From Evernia prunastri (lineage: Eukaryota; Ascomycota; Lecanoromycetes; Lecanorales; Parmeliaceae), in NCBI GenBank assembly GCA_003184365.1, contig NKYR01000065.1, forward strand, positions 62,001 through 126,000: a DNA stretch of 64,000 bases, in the 5' to 3' direction. Each line of letters begins with the position of its first letter. The stretch's first letter is position 1. Positions 33,891 through 43,246 of this stretch are shown here, piece after piece. The notes under the pieces are model-generated. The model saw only the letters and a program-made list of their open reading frames with translations, ran no database searches and was not told the origin of the DNA. Made by a program: the position numbers and the translations under genes.

Positions 33891-34265
33891 CAGTCCTCCA
33901 GTTGAGCAGACTGCGGGCGCGTGAGGTCGATCATGAGATCAGGACAATACGAGGGTACCTGCCCAGAGAAGGATTCAGAATTGCAAAGTGTTAAGGACTT
34001 TTATTAAGCGAGTCCGACTCCATAGGATTCGATTACATTCAGCAGAGCGGGGCTATCATTTGAATGCGAATATTTAAGAGCATCTTATATTCCAGCTTCT
34101 CAAAGAACTTTGTGCATCATCTCCACCAATCTGCTCGACGTTTTTCTTCCTTCAGCTGTCCTTCAACCAACAACGCTTTGCAATCCCCGAGATCTCGCAC
34201 GCTTCCTCCGCTTCCGAGACAAAAAGACCAAAACTCATAGAGTAACCCCCATCTGATCTACCAGG
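33891..34265. other. Short intergenic region
   Basis: Between two + strand genes. A CT/CA-rich segment before 34266 looks like a leader. No gene is seen. Confidence 0.45.
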
Positions 34266-35028
34266 ATGACGCCAAGAAAGGAAAGGACCAAATGTGCGTA
34301 TACATCACTGGACTTTCATCAAACCAAGACATTAAAATTCGAACAGCTCGCCAGTCGAGAAGGAAACCAGCGCCAAAGCCAACCACCATACGACCTGCCG
34401 CCAGGCTGAGCAAACTCGTCGCGAGCAAGTCAGCATCTGCACGGTAAGCTTCCCTCTGATCCTGCCTACCCGCCGTTGCCCCCTTGTCGTACTAACCGTT
34501 CCACAGCCGGTCCCGATCGAAGACCCAGCAGGCCTTCACAAAGCTCCAGAAGGACCTCACGGCGCAGAAGGGAGAGAACGCCAGGCTGGCAGCCGAGCTG
34601 CAAGCCGACAAGGCGACCACGACGGCCCTGCAAGAGAACACCGCGAGACTGGAAGCGGAACTCGACCGCATCAGACAAGCGCCTGCGGACGCCGCAGAGT
34701 GGCAGCCCAGTAAGACGACAGAATCCGCCGCCCGTGTGTTTTGCGAAATGAGAAAAAAAAAAAGGGGAACAAGTCATACTGATTCAAACGCATCGTTTTT
34801 GAAACAAAAGCCAACGACGCAGCGCTCGGCGTCACGTTCACGTTCGGCCAGCACGTCTACGAGCGCGCGCTCGAAGCGCTCCGGGGCAACCCGTACCGGT
34901 GTCGACGCTTCGCGCTGACGCCGCTGTTCGAGCGGGATCGGGTCATTGCGAGTTTCACGATGCCGTTCGAGGACGCGGTGGGTATCAGGCGCTTGGCGGT
35001 GGCGCGGGATGGTGGTTATCGCGGGTAA
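34266..35028 (+). CDS. Four-exon coiled-coil protein, unknown
   Basis: Exons 34266-34293, 34347-34443, 34507-34709 and 34811-35028 give 181 residues; all three introns (53, 63, 101 nt) keep phase. The first 50 residues are strongly basic (RKERTK, QSRRKPAPKP) and could bind nucleic acid or act as a nuclear signal. Residues about 50-105 form a coiled coil with Leu/Ala heptads (FTKLQKDL, ARLAAELQ, ARLEAELDRI). The C-terminal 75 residues form a compact Arg-rich segment (FTFGQHVYERALEAL, FALTPLFERDRVIASF) without a family I recognise. The coding sequence is more GC-rich than its surroundings. Multi-exon phase agreement supports a real gene; function is unknown. Confidence 0.55.
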
Positions 35029-35441
35029 AAAGGGTGCTGCTGCCGCTGGCAGGGGGGGCAATGCTTTATATCTCTTTCGTTATATGGGTTTATATGTTTC
35101 TCTTTGTCTATGATGTCTACTGTCGGTATCAGACGTACACAGCCCTTGAAGCTGCCGGTCCGAGGGCTTGAACGAGATGCAACGTTCGCACGGGATCAGA
35201 CTTTGACTTTGGGTAACTGGGGACTGGAGCTCTTGAGTTTGATTTTAACGATCTAAGCTAGAGAGTAGGGACATAATCTGAAAGACGGCCGGGTACCAAC
35301 CTCAAGATGATCTCTGCTCGAGTAGGTACACTGAATGGCGCATGGCGCCAGATACATTATCATGAACCATCCGCTCCCTCAAAGTCCTTCAGACCTTGTA
35401 AAGCATGCATTAATGTGGTGAACTAGAAGAAAATATCGCTC
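35029..35441. other. Convergent 3' intergenic region
   Basis: Between the 3' ends of the coiled-coil gene and PRM1. T-rich sequence lies near 35060-35110. No gene is seen. Confidence 0.5.
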
Positions 35442-37694
35442 TTATGATTTTTCGACCCGGCCGTATTGACTCAAGTGTCCCGGCGACAGGGATGCTCTTG
35501 CGGGCTCCCTCAGCCCTGCGAAGCCCAACTTCTCATCCTGCCACTGTTCTTCATTCATAGAGTCTTGTCCTCGACTCCTAGGCGCACTCTGTTCCATCGG
35601 AGCGCCGAAGCTCGGGAACGGTCTCGATCTTCCAGCGGTATTGGAACTTGGAGGCTCGTACGCAGGTGCCGGTCCACTCGGCTCAGCATTGCTGTAGTCA
35701 CGGCCCGCGGGTTGCTGCTCCATGGGTATATCACCGGCGTACGAAGGCCCACCGACTGCGCGACCCTTCTCACGTCTGAACCCAAGATATAGAGCACGCA
35801 TGATACCGAGGAGTAGGATGATGAGCCAGATGCACAGGATCGCGGTTGCAATGAGAGCTTCGGTCCTGATGCCGTTGGCAAGATGATTGGTCACTTTGAG
35901 GACAGCGCCCTCGATGTCGCTAGCCGTCTGGCTGCCCGGAGACGCTAGGAAGCTCCCGCTCGCATTGGATGAGCTTGGATCAGCAATGCTGGCCGCGGCG
36001 CCAAGAGAGAACGTGTCGTTGGGTATTGTAGGGAAGTTCACGTCTGCGTGGTCAGAAACCCAGTCGAGACCCTTTTGGAAGCTGGCGACTTTTAGACCAA
36101 CAAGACACTCGAAGATGCCAGTGACTGGGCCATAGAGTACGGTTCCACCGAAGGTTTTATTAAGAACGTCAATGGTATCGTTAATGAACAAGTTAAGGGT
36201 GCTGTTTATGGCGCCTGTGGTCACGTTGACCCAGCCAAAGACCTTGTGATTGATGTCGTTGTTGACGTCCATGATCGCATCATTGGTCCCATTAGCCCAA
36301 GCTTCAGAAGCGTTCTCCAGCTTGTCAACAACCAAGCTAGCAAATTGACCAACTTCGTTAGCAAGGGCAGGAACCTCTCTCACCACAGCTTTGAGTAGGA
36401 TGTACTGGAAAAGGCAAGAGAGGAGACCAGTGATACCGAGCGAGAGTACAAGGAGTGCCGGAGCCGACGTAGCGTAAGCAATAACCCAGCGTGTAAGAAT
36501 CTGTCTCTTAGTTGAACCGAAAGGCGCCGCGGCTTTGATACCAGCAGTCGCCGTGTACGGTCTAGACGCAATGTACATCACATCCATGGGGTCGAAAGAC
36601 TTGTCAGCTACAAGCTCAGATCGCTTCTTCATGGTGTTCCATCTTCGAACTTCCTGGTAGGCCATGGGAATACAGACCAGAGTTGCAAGAATTATCAAGA
36701 CAGCAATGAAGACGCGGCGAACAAGGTTTGCTATATCCGCCAAGTCGTCGAAGAAATCGGAAATGCCATTGTTGTCCGAGCAAAATGTTAGCTGTTCTTT
36801 TTGCGGCACTGGAAGTAGGGAACGGTTGAAATTGAAGTGTAGACTTCCGTTAAGAACTGTTTTGAGGTCCTCGAATGGTAGGCGGATAAGGTCGTCCGTG
36901 AAGTTCTGCACATCCTGAAAAGTTGGTATGGAATTGTTCAGCTTGCTCAAGCCCTCATCCAGGGTAGCTGGAAGGTGAAGGTTGTTGAGCTTGTCCAGAG
37001 ACCCGGAAATGTCGATATTTGGACTGCCGCCGAGGTCTTTAAAAGCGCCGCTAAATTTTGTCTCCAATTTGTTCATAGTATTCTGAGCGGCTGTAACGGT
37101 TGACGATAGGTCACTCCCAATATCCTTAAGGGTTGAGTTGAGAAAGTTGCTGACATCTTCAGCAACTTGCAATGCTACGTGCAAACTTCCAGCAACGACA
37201 AGAGTGATTAGGCACATGTAGGTCGAAGTCATCATATTGATGACGAACACAACCATTTCTTCAATGCCAGTGATAGTCAGGAGGAGCATGGACATCAGAC
37301 CGTCAACGGCATTCTCGATGCCGGTACCAGCCAAATCATTAACACCTGTTGCTAGGTAATGAGGCATGGAGGCCATGGCACTGCCTACAGATTCGACCCC
37401 TGTGCATGCTGACATGGCTTCAGATTTGGCCGAACCGAGATCGTTGTGCAGACCTGCGATGGCGATGAGGAGTCTGACGAGCACAAGAAGTAGGAGAATG
37501 GTCCATCTGTTGATCCATATTTGGGATAATCGAGCCCGGAGTCCGAGGTAGGGAGTGATGTTAGACACAGTGTGTGGTGTAGGTCGTTGCGTATCTTGAG
37601 GCGCGTAATGATCTTGCATCCCATGATCGCCAGCGGAGAGAGATGGAGGGACAGCGGGAAAAGTAGGAGAATGCTGATTGCCTGTGAAAGACAT
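35442..37694 (-). CDS. PRM1: Plasma membrane fusion protein Prm1
   Basis: A single exon of 750 residues. Prm1 is a multi-spanning protein that promotes plasma membrane merger during mating and, in filamentous fungi, hyphal and sexual cell fusion. The protein begins with a cytosolic Pro-rich segment and the conserved TPYLGLRARLSQIWINRWT before TM1 (about 60-81). Long extracellular loops carry many N-glycosylation sequons (for example NST, NGS, NRS, NAS) and paired cysteines. Further membrane segments lie near 137-175, 345-365, 410-445 and 625-650. The C-terminal 100 residues are cytosolic and disordered, ending near a GHLSQYGRVEKS tail. Length (about 700-750) and architecture are normal for Pezizomycotina Prm1. 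In yeast PRM1 is pheromone-induced through Ste12. Confidence 0.92.
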   Translation of the reverse strand: MSFTGNQHSPTFPAVPPSLSAGDHGMQDHYAPQDTQRPTPHTVSNITPYLGLRARLSQIWINRWTILLLLVLVRLLIAIAGLHNDLGSAKSEAMSACTGVESVGSAMASMPHYLATGVNDLAGTGIENAVDGLMSMLLLTITGIEEMVVFVINMMTSTYMCLITLVVAGSLHVALQVAEDVSNFLNSTLKDIGSDLSSTVTAAQNTMNKLETKFSGAFKDLGGSPNIDISGSLDKLNNLHLPATLDEGLSKLNNSIPTFQDVQNFTDDLIRLPFEDLKTVLNGSLHFNFNRSLLPVPQKEQLTFCSDNNGISDFFDDLADIANLVRRVFIAVLIILATLVCIPMAYQEVRRWNTMKKRSELVADKSFDPMDVMYIASRPYTATAGIKAAAPFGSTKRQILTRWVIAYATSAPALLVLSLGITGLLSCLFQYILLKAVVREVPALANEVGQFASLVVDKLENASEAWANGTNDAIMDVNNDINHKVFGWVNVTTGAINSTLNLFINDTIDVLNKTFGGTVLYGPVTGIFECLVGLKVASFQKGLDWVSDHADVNFPTIPNDTFSLGAAASIADPSSSNASGSFLASPGSQTASDIEGAVLKVTNHLANGIRTEALIATAILCIWLIILLLGIMRALYLGFRREKGRAVGGPSYAGDIPMEQQPAGRDYSNAEPSGPAPAYEPPSSNTAGRSRPFPSFGAPMEQSAPRSRGQDSMNEEQWQDEKLGFAGLREPARASLSPGHLSQYGRVEKS

Positions 37695-38815
37695 GCTGGT
37701 GATGGTGTGGTATTAGATTTCCTGTGTCCGTCCAGCGGAAGTAAATAGTGTATGTCTAAAATATGTATGGCGACAGCGCAGCTGGTATCATAGAAACGAA
37801 TGGATGATGAATGGAGTTGTGAGTGGAGTGAGAAAGAAAGGTAAAAGAACAAAAGAAAATGCGTCAAGTCATGCCTTGAATAGAGGAGGTCGAATGATGA
37901 AAATGACAGAGAAGGCGGACAAAGGGAGTGTTTGTAGTGACTTTGTACAATGACTTCTGCCTCATCGAGTGGACAATAGCAGTCAACAATGAGTGACAAT
38001 AATAGCAACGCTCACGGTGAAGCAGCGAAGCCCAGATCCACCAGGGAGCCATGAGGATGCAAGTGAATCTGAAACTCTTGACGCAAGTTTCAACTCGTCT
38101 TCGTGAGTCTGTTGTTTGATGCTATCGTCTTCCCTCAGGGTATTGGCTGAGAGCAGTTCATCGTAAGCGCCGAAACGAATACCTAAAACAACTGTCTCTA
38201 GTCGCCCAAGTATTTTGGCCAAAGAGTCGAAACACTGCTGCCATCATGTTTGACATTAGACAAAGGCGCATCGAATGACAGACAAACTTCCTGCCCAGCT
38301 CTCTGCCTTGGTACCAGTGGTTGATGCTTGGTCCTTGCGTAAGGGAAGGCATATGGCTTCACGCGCATTGTGAGGGGCTACGGAAACCCATTTTTCACGA
38401 AGATGAAGATGGAACATTCTCGGTATGCATGTGCCTGAACTGCCTGGCTGATTCGCGCAAAGGAACAAGATGCTGGAGTGAAAGGATGATGCCCAGTCTA
38501 CTGAAAGGATCTTTGATCAAAGATCAAAGCATGGCGGGCTTCCTCTGCTTTTTGAATGTAATGCTCGGCTTCATTAAAGTTATGCAATTTATGCAAATCC
38601 GAGGATCCTACGCTACGCTAGGTAGTAGAGACTACTGGCTGCCTGCTGCTCAATTATCTTATTATCTACTCTTTGGATACTTGACCAATTCCTGTAATAG
38701 CATGGATATCCTGAGATGAGCGGGCTTCACCATATGCTTCATCTTCGCCTTTGGCCACTGGAATCGCCATCAGAAAGTCTTTATCGTCGTCCAGTCGGCC
38801 GCAAGCCGAAGAAAC
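37695..38815. other. Divergent intergenic region, PRM1 / ankyrin gene
   Basis: 1.1 kb of upstream sequence for both genes. A perfect 12-bp palindrome CTTTGATCAAAG lies at 38511-38522 and is followed by a second ATCAAAG. One near-match to the pheromone element (TGAAACT) lies near 38069. No gene is supported. Confidence 0.45.
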
Positions 38816-39494
38816 ATGGACAGGACAAGCTGGACCTCAAAGCAGAAGGGCCAAATCAAATTAGGCGACGAGAAGCAGCCTGATGGTCCTTCACGTATCA
38901 TACCAGTCAAAAAGGAGCATCTTGAAGAGGGCATACTCCAGCTTTTGGCTTCAGCCGCAGACATGCAGTACGTGTTTTCCGACTCCAGATATCCTCTCCT
39001 GAACCAATAGTCGAGTCTTGAGACACATCTTGGCAGGTATACCTTTCTAGGCGTGTTTCACCGCTCGCAGAGCCCCTCAAACAAGCAAATCTGACCCAAA
39101 ATCATAATCTAGGCAAAGACGTGATCTAGAAGCAGCCCTCCAACTCTATCAAGCTGCTATGGAAAAGGTCAAATCCCATGCACTCAACCGCAAACGTCTA
39201 TTTACTGGCACAAACAAAAAGCCTCCGCCCTTGAACAGCCGCACTCCCTTGGAGTGGTCCCTGCATGTGGGGGACATGCCATCTGCCATCTGCCTGCTTG
39301 GAGGCCCCAGTACTGCCCTCGTAGAATTGGGTAAGTCTGGGAACCTCGATCAAATTCGTCAGATCTTAGATGCCGGTGCAAGTGTCGAGCAACGCATTGG
39401 AGTATTCGGACGGACATTCATGCTGCGTATGTATTTCTCGAATTCTGTTCCCCCCTTTAAATTCGTTATCTTTAGTCCTGAGACAAGTCCCAAG

Positions 39495-39532
<38 letters not shown>

Positions 39533-40555
39533 CTTTCTCCATGTTTCAAGGCTCGCCATACCCCCTCAAAAAAGCAAGACTGACTCCAAAATGATAACTC
39601 AGAGGAAGCTGCCAAGGGAGACCCCAACGGTATTAAATTAGCTCTCGAACGGGGGGCAAGTGTCCACTGCATGGATGACAATGGCGATACTCCACTAGCG
39701 TTAGCTCTGCGATGTCAGCAACCACAGGCCAACTTAGTCGTGGCGACCCTCCTACAAGCCGGTGCCGACGTCAATGCAGTCGACGGGAAAGGCCAGCCTC
39801 TGTTTCAGGTGGCTGTTGTTCATGGCCAGCTTGAAAATGTAGCGCAGGTCATGAGCGCACTGAATCCTGTCAATGAGGAGCACAATCAGATCATGCGAGC
39901 TTGGGCTACTAGTCTTCCAGTTCATGGCGATAATTGGAGTAGTCGCGACTGCTCAGTGTTGCGCTTTTTGCTGGGCCACGGTCTCAATCCGAACTTGCGT
40001 CTTGGACCAAACAGAACATCCACACTGCTTGACGTTGCCGCTCAAAGAGAGGCAGCTCGCAGCGATATCCTAGTGGCCCAACTTTTGGAAGCTGGTGCGA
40101 AGCCAAATATTGAGGCAGCACTGCATGGTAGCACCACGAAGATGCTCGAAATCATCCTCCAGAAGATCGGCTCTCTACGAGAAACAAGCCAACAGCCGAT
40201 CATTGCATGGATAGCAAAGCTACACGCGAACCCCCAGCGGTGGGCTAAGCGTGATGGTGAAGTCCTCAAGCTACTATTGGACTTTGGCTTAGATCCAAAC
40301 GTTCGTCGTCCTGCAGCTCCGCGCGCTCCACTCATTGTTTGTGCCGCTAGCTATGGTGACGTGGACCTACTACAACGATTTATTGATAATGGTGCTGATC
40401 TTGGCGCCACTGATGACAATTCGGACACCGCAATTATCGTTGCAGCAAAACAGAAAAATAAGCGCATCTATGACGCCTTGAAAGCTGCTGGAGTCAGCGA
40501 CAGGTACTTCTTGTTTGGACTTGGAAGTGTGTGGACATACTATGCTAGCTCCTGA
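38816..40555 (+). CDS. Ankyrin-repeat protein with N-terminal MIT-like helices
   Basis: Exons 38816-38967, 39113-39426 and 39603-40555 give 472 residues. The N-terminal region (about 31-75) has an amphipathic helical pattern with A..LY..AM spacing that resembles an MIT domain, formed across the first splice; this is tentative. Ankyrin repeats follow from about residue 120: GNLDQIRQILDAGASVEQR, then ERGASVHCMDDNGDTPLALAL, LLQAGADVNAVDGKGQPLF and later LLDFGLDPNVR and FIDNGADLGATDDNSDTAI (each under 20 residues). Ankyrin arrays mediate protein binding; the partner is unknown. The second intron carries a long (CT) microsatellite. The 145-nt first intron is longer than usual and might hide a small exon. 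The paralogue B gene follows 261 bases downstream. Confidence 0.78.
39497..39529 (+). repeat. (CT)16 microsatellite in an intron
   Basis: About 16 uninterrupted CT units lie in intron 2 of the ankyrin gene, followed by GCTCTTTCTCC. Pyrimidine-rich on the sense strand, about 75 bases before the acceptor. Confidence 0.9.
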
Positions 40556-40816
40556 GGCAAGAGCTTGATGGTTAGTGTCTGCTCAGTCACTTGCAAAATG
40601 GGGGCCTGAGCAATGCCGCGCGAATAGTTCTAGTGACTCTTTATCGTGAACCTCGAAAGAAAGCCACGAACTGCACACACAACCTTAATCTTCCATCGAC
40701 GAAAAGATCGGAAGAGGTCGTATTTCGTACGGTAATGCCAGCAACCATAGCCTTCCGACGGAAATACAAAGGCACGCCGAGGTAAAGAAATTCTATACTT
40801 CCAGCGCGGATTGAAC

Positions 40817-41434
40817 ATGGCCCCACAATACTCAAAGTACTATGAAAAAATCGCAGAAGCGATAGCCAACGACGAGACCAGGTTGAAGGAATGTGTTCAG
40901 GCAAAGGTCCACGACTCTTGCTCTCTAAATGACAACTGGCTCAATGCGTCGATTCGCTATGGCACGGCTGGCGCATGGAAGTTGACACCAGAGTACATTT
41001 CAGTGTTGGTACTAGACAAAGAGTGGGATTGTCACAAATTCACCACCGTCCACCCCGCCCCCTACGCCCGAGTGGTACTATTCAAGCCGGACCCTCCGAC
41101 AAAGAACTTCTTCTCCAGCGCCATGGCAACAGATCAGCGTAATTGCATTCTTTGGCATTACTCTCATATGGAACAGTCTCCAAACATCTCTACTATGGGT
41201 ATCTACGCTGGGCTGCTGCCAGACGGCTGTACGGTTACATTTGTCAACGCCAGCATAAAATGTCTGAACCCAAAGGAACATTCGCTCAATGAGCCTTCGG
41301 ATCTTGAAAGTAAGCCAACAACTGGTCATGGAGAACCGGAGAAGCAGCAGGTGTCGGCGGCGGCGGGATCAACGTTCGTGCCGACTGGTAAAAAAAGTGC
41401 CAGCGGCGACGATGCTAAGAGTGGCACGGAATGA
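40817..41434 (+). CDS. Small protein of unknown family, paralogue B
   Basis: One exon of 205 residues starting at the ATG at 40817. The N-terminal 150 residues align with paralogue A (33447-33890), including YARVVLFKPDPP, CILWHYS and IYAGLLPDG. A C-terminal extension of about 55 residues is Lys/Ser/Glu-rich and disordered and is absent from paralogue A. There is no signal peptide or membrane segment. Paralogue A has an intron near its start; this copy does not, so it may be a retained intron-less duplicate or may have lost the intron. I cannot name the family or its function. Confidence 0.68.
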   Translation: MAPQYSKYYEKIAEAIANDETRLKECVQAKVHDSCSLNDNWLNASIRYGTAGAWKLTPEYISVLVLDKEWDCHKFTTVHPAPYARVVLFKPDPPTKNFFSSAMATDQRNCILWHYSHMEQSPNISTMGIYAGLLPDGCTVTFVNASIKCLNPKEHSLNEPSDLESKPTTGHGEPEKQQVSAAAGSTFVPTGKKSASGDDAKSGTE

Positions 41435-42016
41435 TGACTTGGCATATCAAGGCTGGTGCGTCGGACGGAACAGCTGAATTACAAAGCCTTTGCCTAGAGC
41501 GATAGGGATATGTCCTTTCCACCAGAATACGTTTCTGCCGTACCTATGAATTAGCATGAACATTTGAGCACCGCCGTGAATAGTCTCATAGCAAAATCTA
41601 CAGAAAACGCCTCGCATTGAAGGCATTGGCCGTGTCGAGAAATATGCAGAGCCTTCCTACTTCCGAGAACGCTTATAATCTCCCTCTTCCTCTGATTTTC
41701 TTCAGCAACGGCCGTCAAAGCCCCTTTTCGTTGCGGTCCCTCCTGTCTTGTTGGGTAGTCACATACCCAATTAGCGATTCGAGGCGGGAGCATGTCATCT
41801 TGTTACTTGGGACAGCCAGCGTTTGATCTTAAGTCGTGCCTCAAGGAATTAGAAGGGTATTTCACTCGAAATTATCCCCAACTACCACATATCGGGAGGT
41901 TGGGATTGAGCCAGGTTTCACAACATTGTTCCCGTCAAAAGCATCTTGTCATTGATTGCGTGTGGCCAAACTCCTCCTGCATTGCCTCTCGGACCCAAAA
42001 CGCTATCTTGACCATC
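41435..42016. other. Convergent 3' intergenic region
   Basis: Between paralogue B and the urease accessory gene, which converge. Nothing is recognised. Confidence 0.5.
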
Positions 42017-42985
42017 TCAAACGCCTCCGCTTCCTTTCCTCCCCTCCCTCTTCCACCGCTCCATGCTAACCTCATACGCCCCACTCCCCTTCCACGCACT
42101 CAAAATCAACCCCACGATATCCTCCATCCCCTTCCCCTGCTTCACCACCGCGAAGATCGTCGGCCCCCCATCCCTCATGCGCCCCGCGTCCCTCTCCATA
42201 ACCTCCATGTCCGCCCCGACCGCCTCCGCCAAATCGACCTTGTTCACCACGAGCAGGTCGCTCCCCGTGATGCCCGGCCCGCCCTTGCGCGGCACCTTGT
42301 CCCCGCCCGCGACGTCGATGACGTAGACGATGAAGTCCGCCAGCTCCCGGCTGTAGTTGGCCGCGAGGTTGTCGCCGCCGCTCTCGATGAGCAGCAGGTC
42401 CGTCGCGAAGCGGCCGTGCAGCGCCTGCAGCGCGTGCAGGTTCGCGCTGATGTCCTCGCGCACGGCGGCGTGCGGGCAGCCGCCGGTCTCGATGGCTTGG
42501 ATCCGCGCCGCGGGCAGGGCGGCGCGGCGCGTGAGGAACTCGGCGTCCTCCCGCGTGAAGATGTCGTTGGTGACGGCGGCGATGCTGTAGGCGTCGCGCA
42601 GGGCCAGGCAGAGCGCGAGCATCAGGGCGGTTTTGCCGGAGCCGACGGGCCTTCGGTTGCGGCGGTGGTTCCGTGTCAGCATGGGTGTGGTTTTCTCTTT
42701 CCGACTCGGGGTGCTCTGTGGGATGGGTGCCGCACGGGTGGAACAGTGTTTTTGCATGGGATGTAAGGGGCGTGGTGTGGGAGCTTACCCACCGATTCCC
42801 ACCGTGAAGGCTCGTTCGCTCCAGTCCCGCCCTGAGATTATCGGCATCTCGCGCTGCGTGTAGGAGCCGGGGCCGTCGAGTATCTCGTGGGAGTGGCCGT
42901 GCTCTGCGGCGTTGAAGTCGTGGGAGTGGGAGTGAGAGTGGGGAGGTAAACCATCATGGCTGTGGGGCGCTTCTGCTGTGGTCAT
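42017..42985 (-). CDS. ureG: Urease accessory GTPase UreG
   Basis: Exons 42985-42789 and 42650-42017 on the minus strand give 276 residues. UreG is a SIMIBI-class GTPase that delivers nickel to urease together with UreD and UreF. The 138-nt intron splits the P-loop, which reads GPVGSGKT (66-73) after splicing. Further family motifs are VTNDIFTREDAEFL, the nickel/zinc site ETGGCPHAAVREDIS (Cys-Pro-His), ESGGDNLAA and VVNKVDLAEAVGAD. The N-terminus is histidine-rich (SHDG, HSHSHSHD, HGHSHE), typical of eukaryotic UreG and likely a nickel store. The second exon is strikingly GC-rich. No urease or other accessory gene is in the window. Confidence 0.95.
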
Positions 42986-43246
42986 GGTGTTATTTGTTGG
43001 TCGATTGCAATGGTGAGGCACGTCTTGATCAATCTGAAGTAGAGGTGGAGGGGTTCTGAAGCGGGGGTCTTTAGAGCAGACGGAGATAGGAGATAAAAGG
43101 GCATGCATTTGGAAGGGAGCAAAACGGCATTCACAAAGCAGGAACGCACGCTTATGATTTATGATCAGATCAATTCTCGAAATGGCTATCTCAAGCTGGA
43201 TCCTACCCAACGTACCATGATGTCCAACAGAAAAGGACAGACACTC

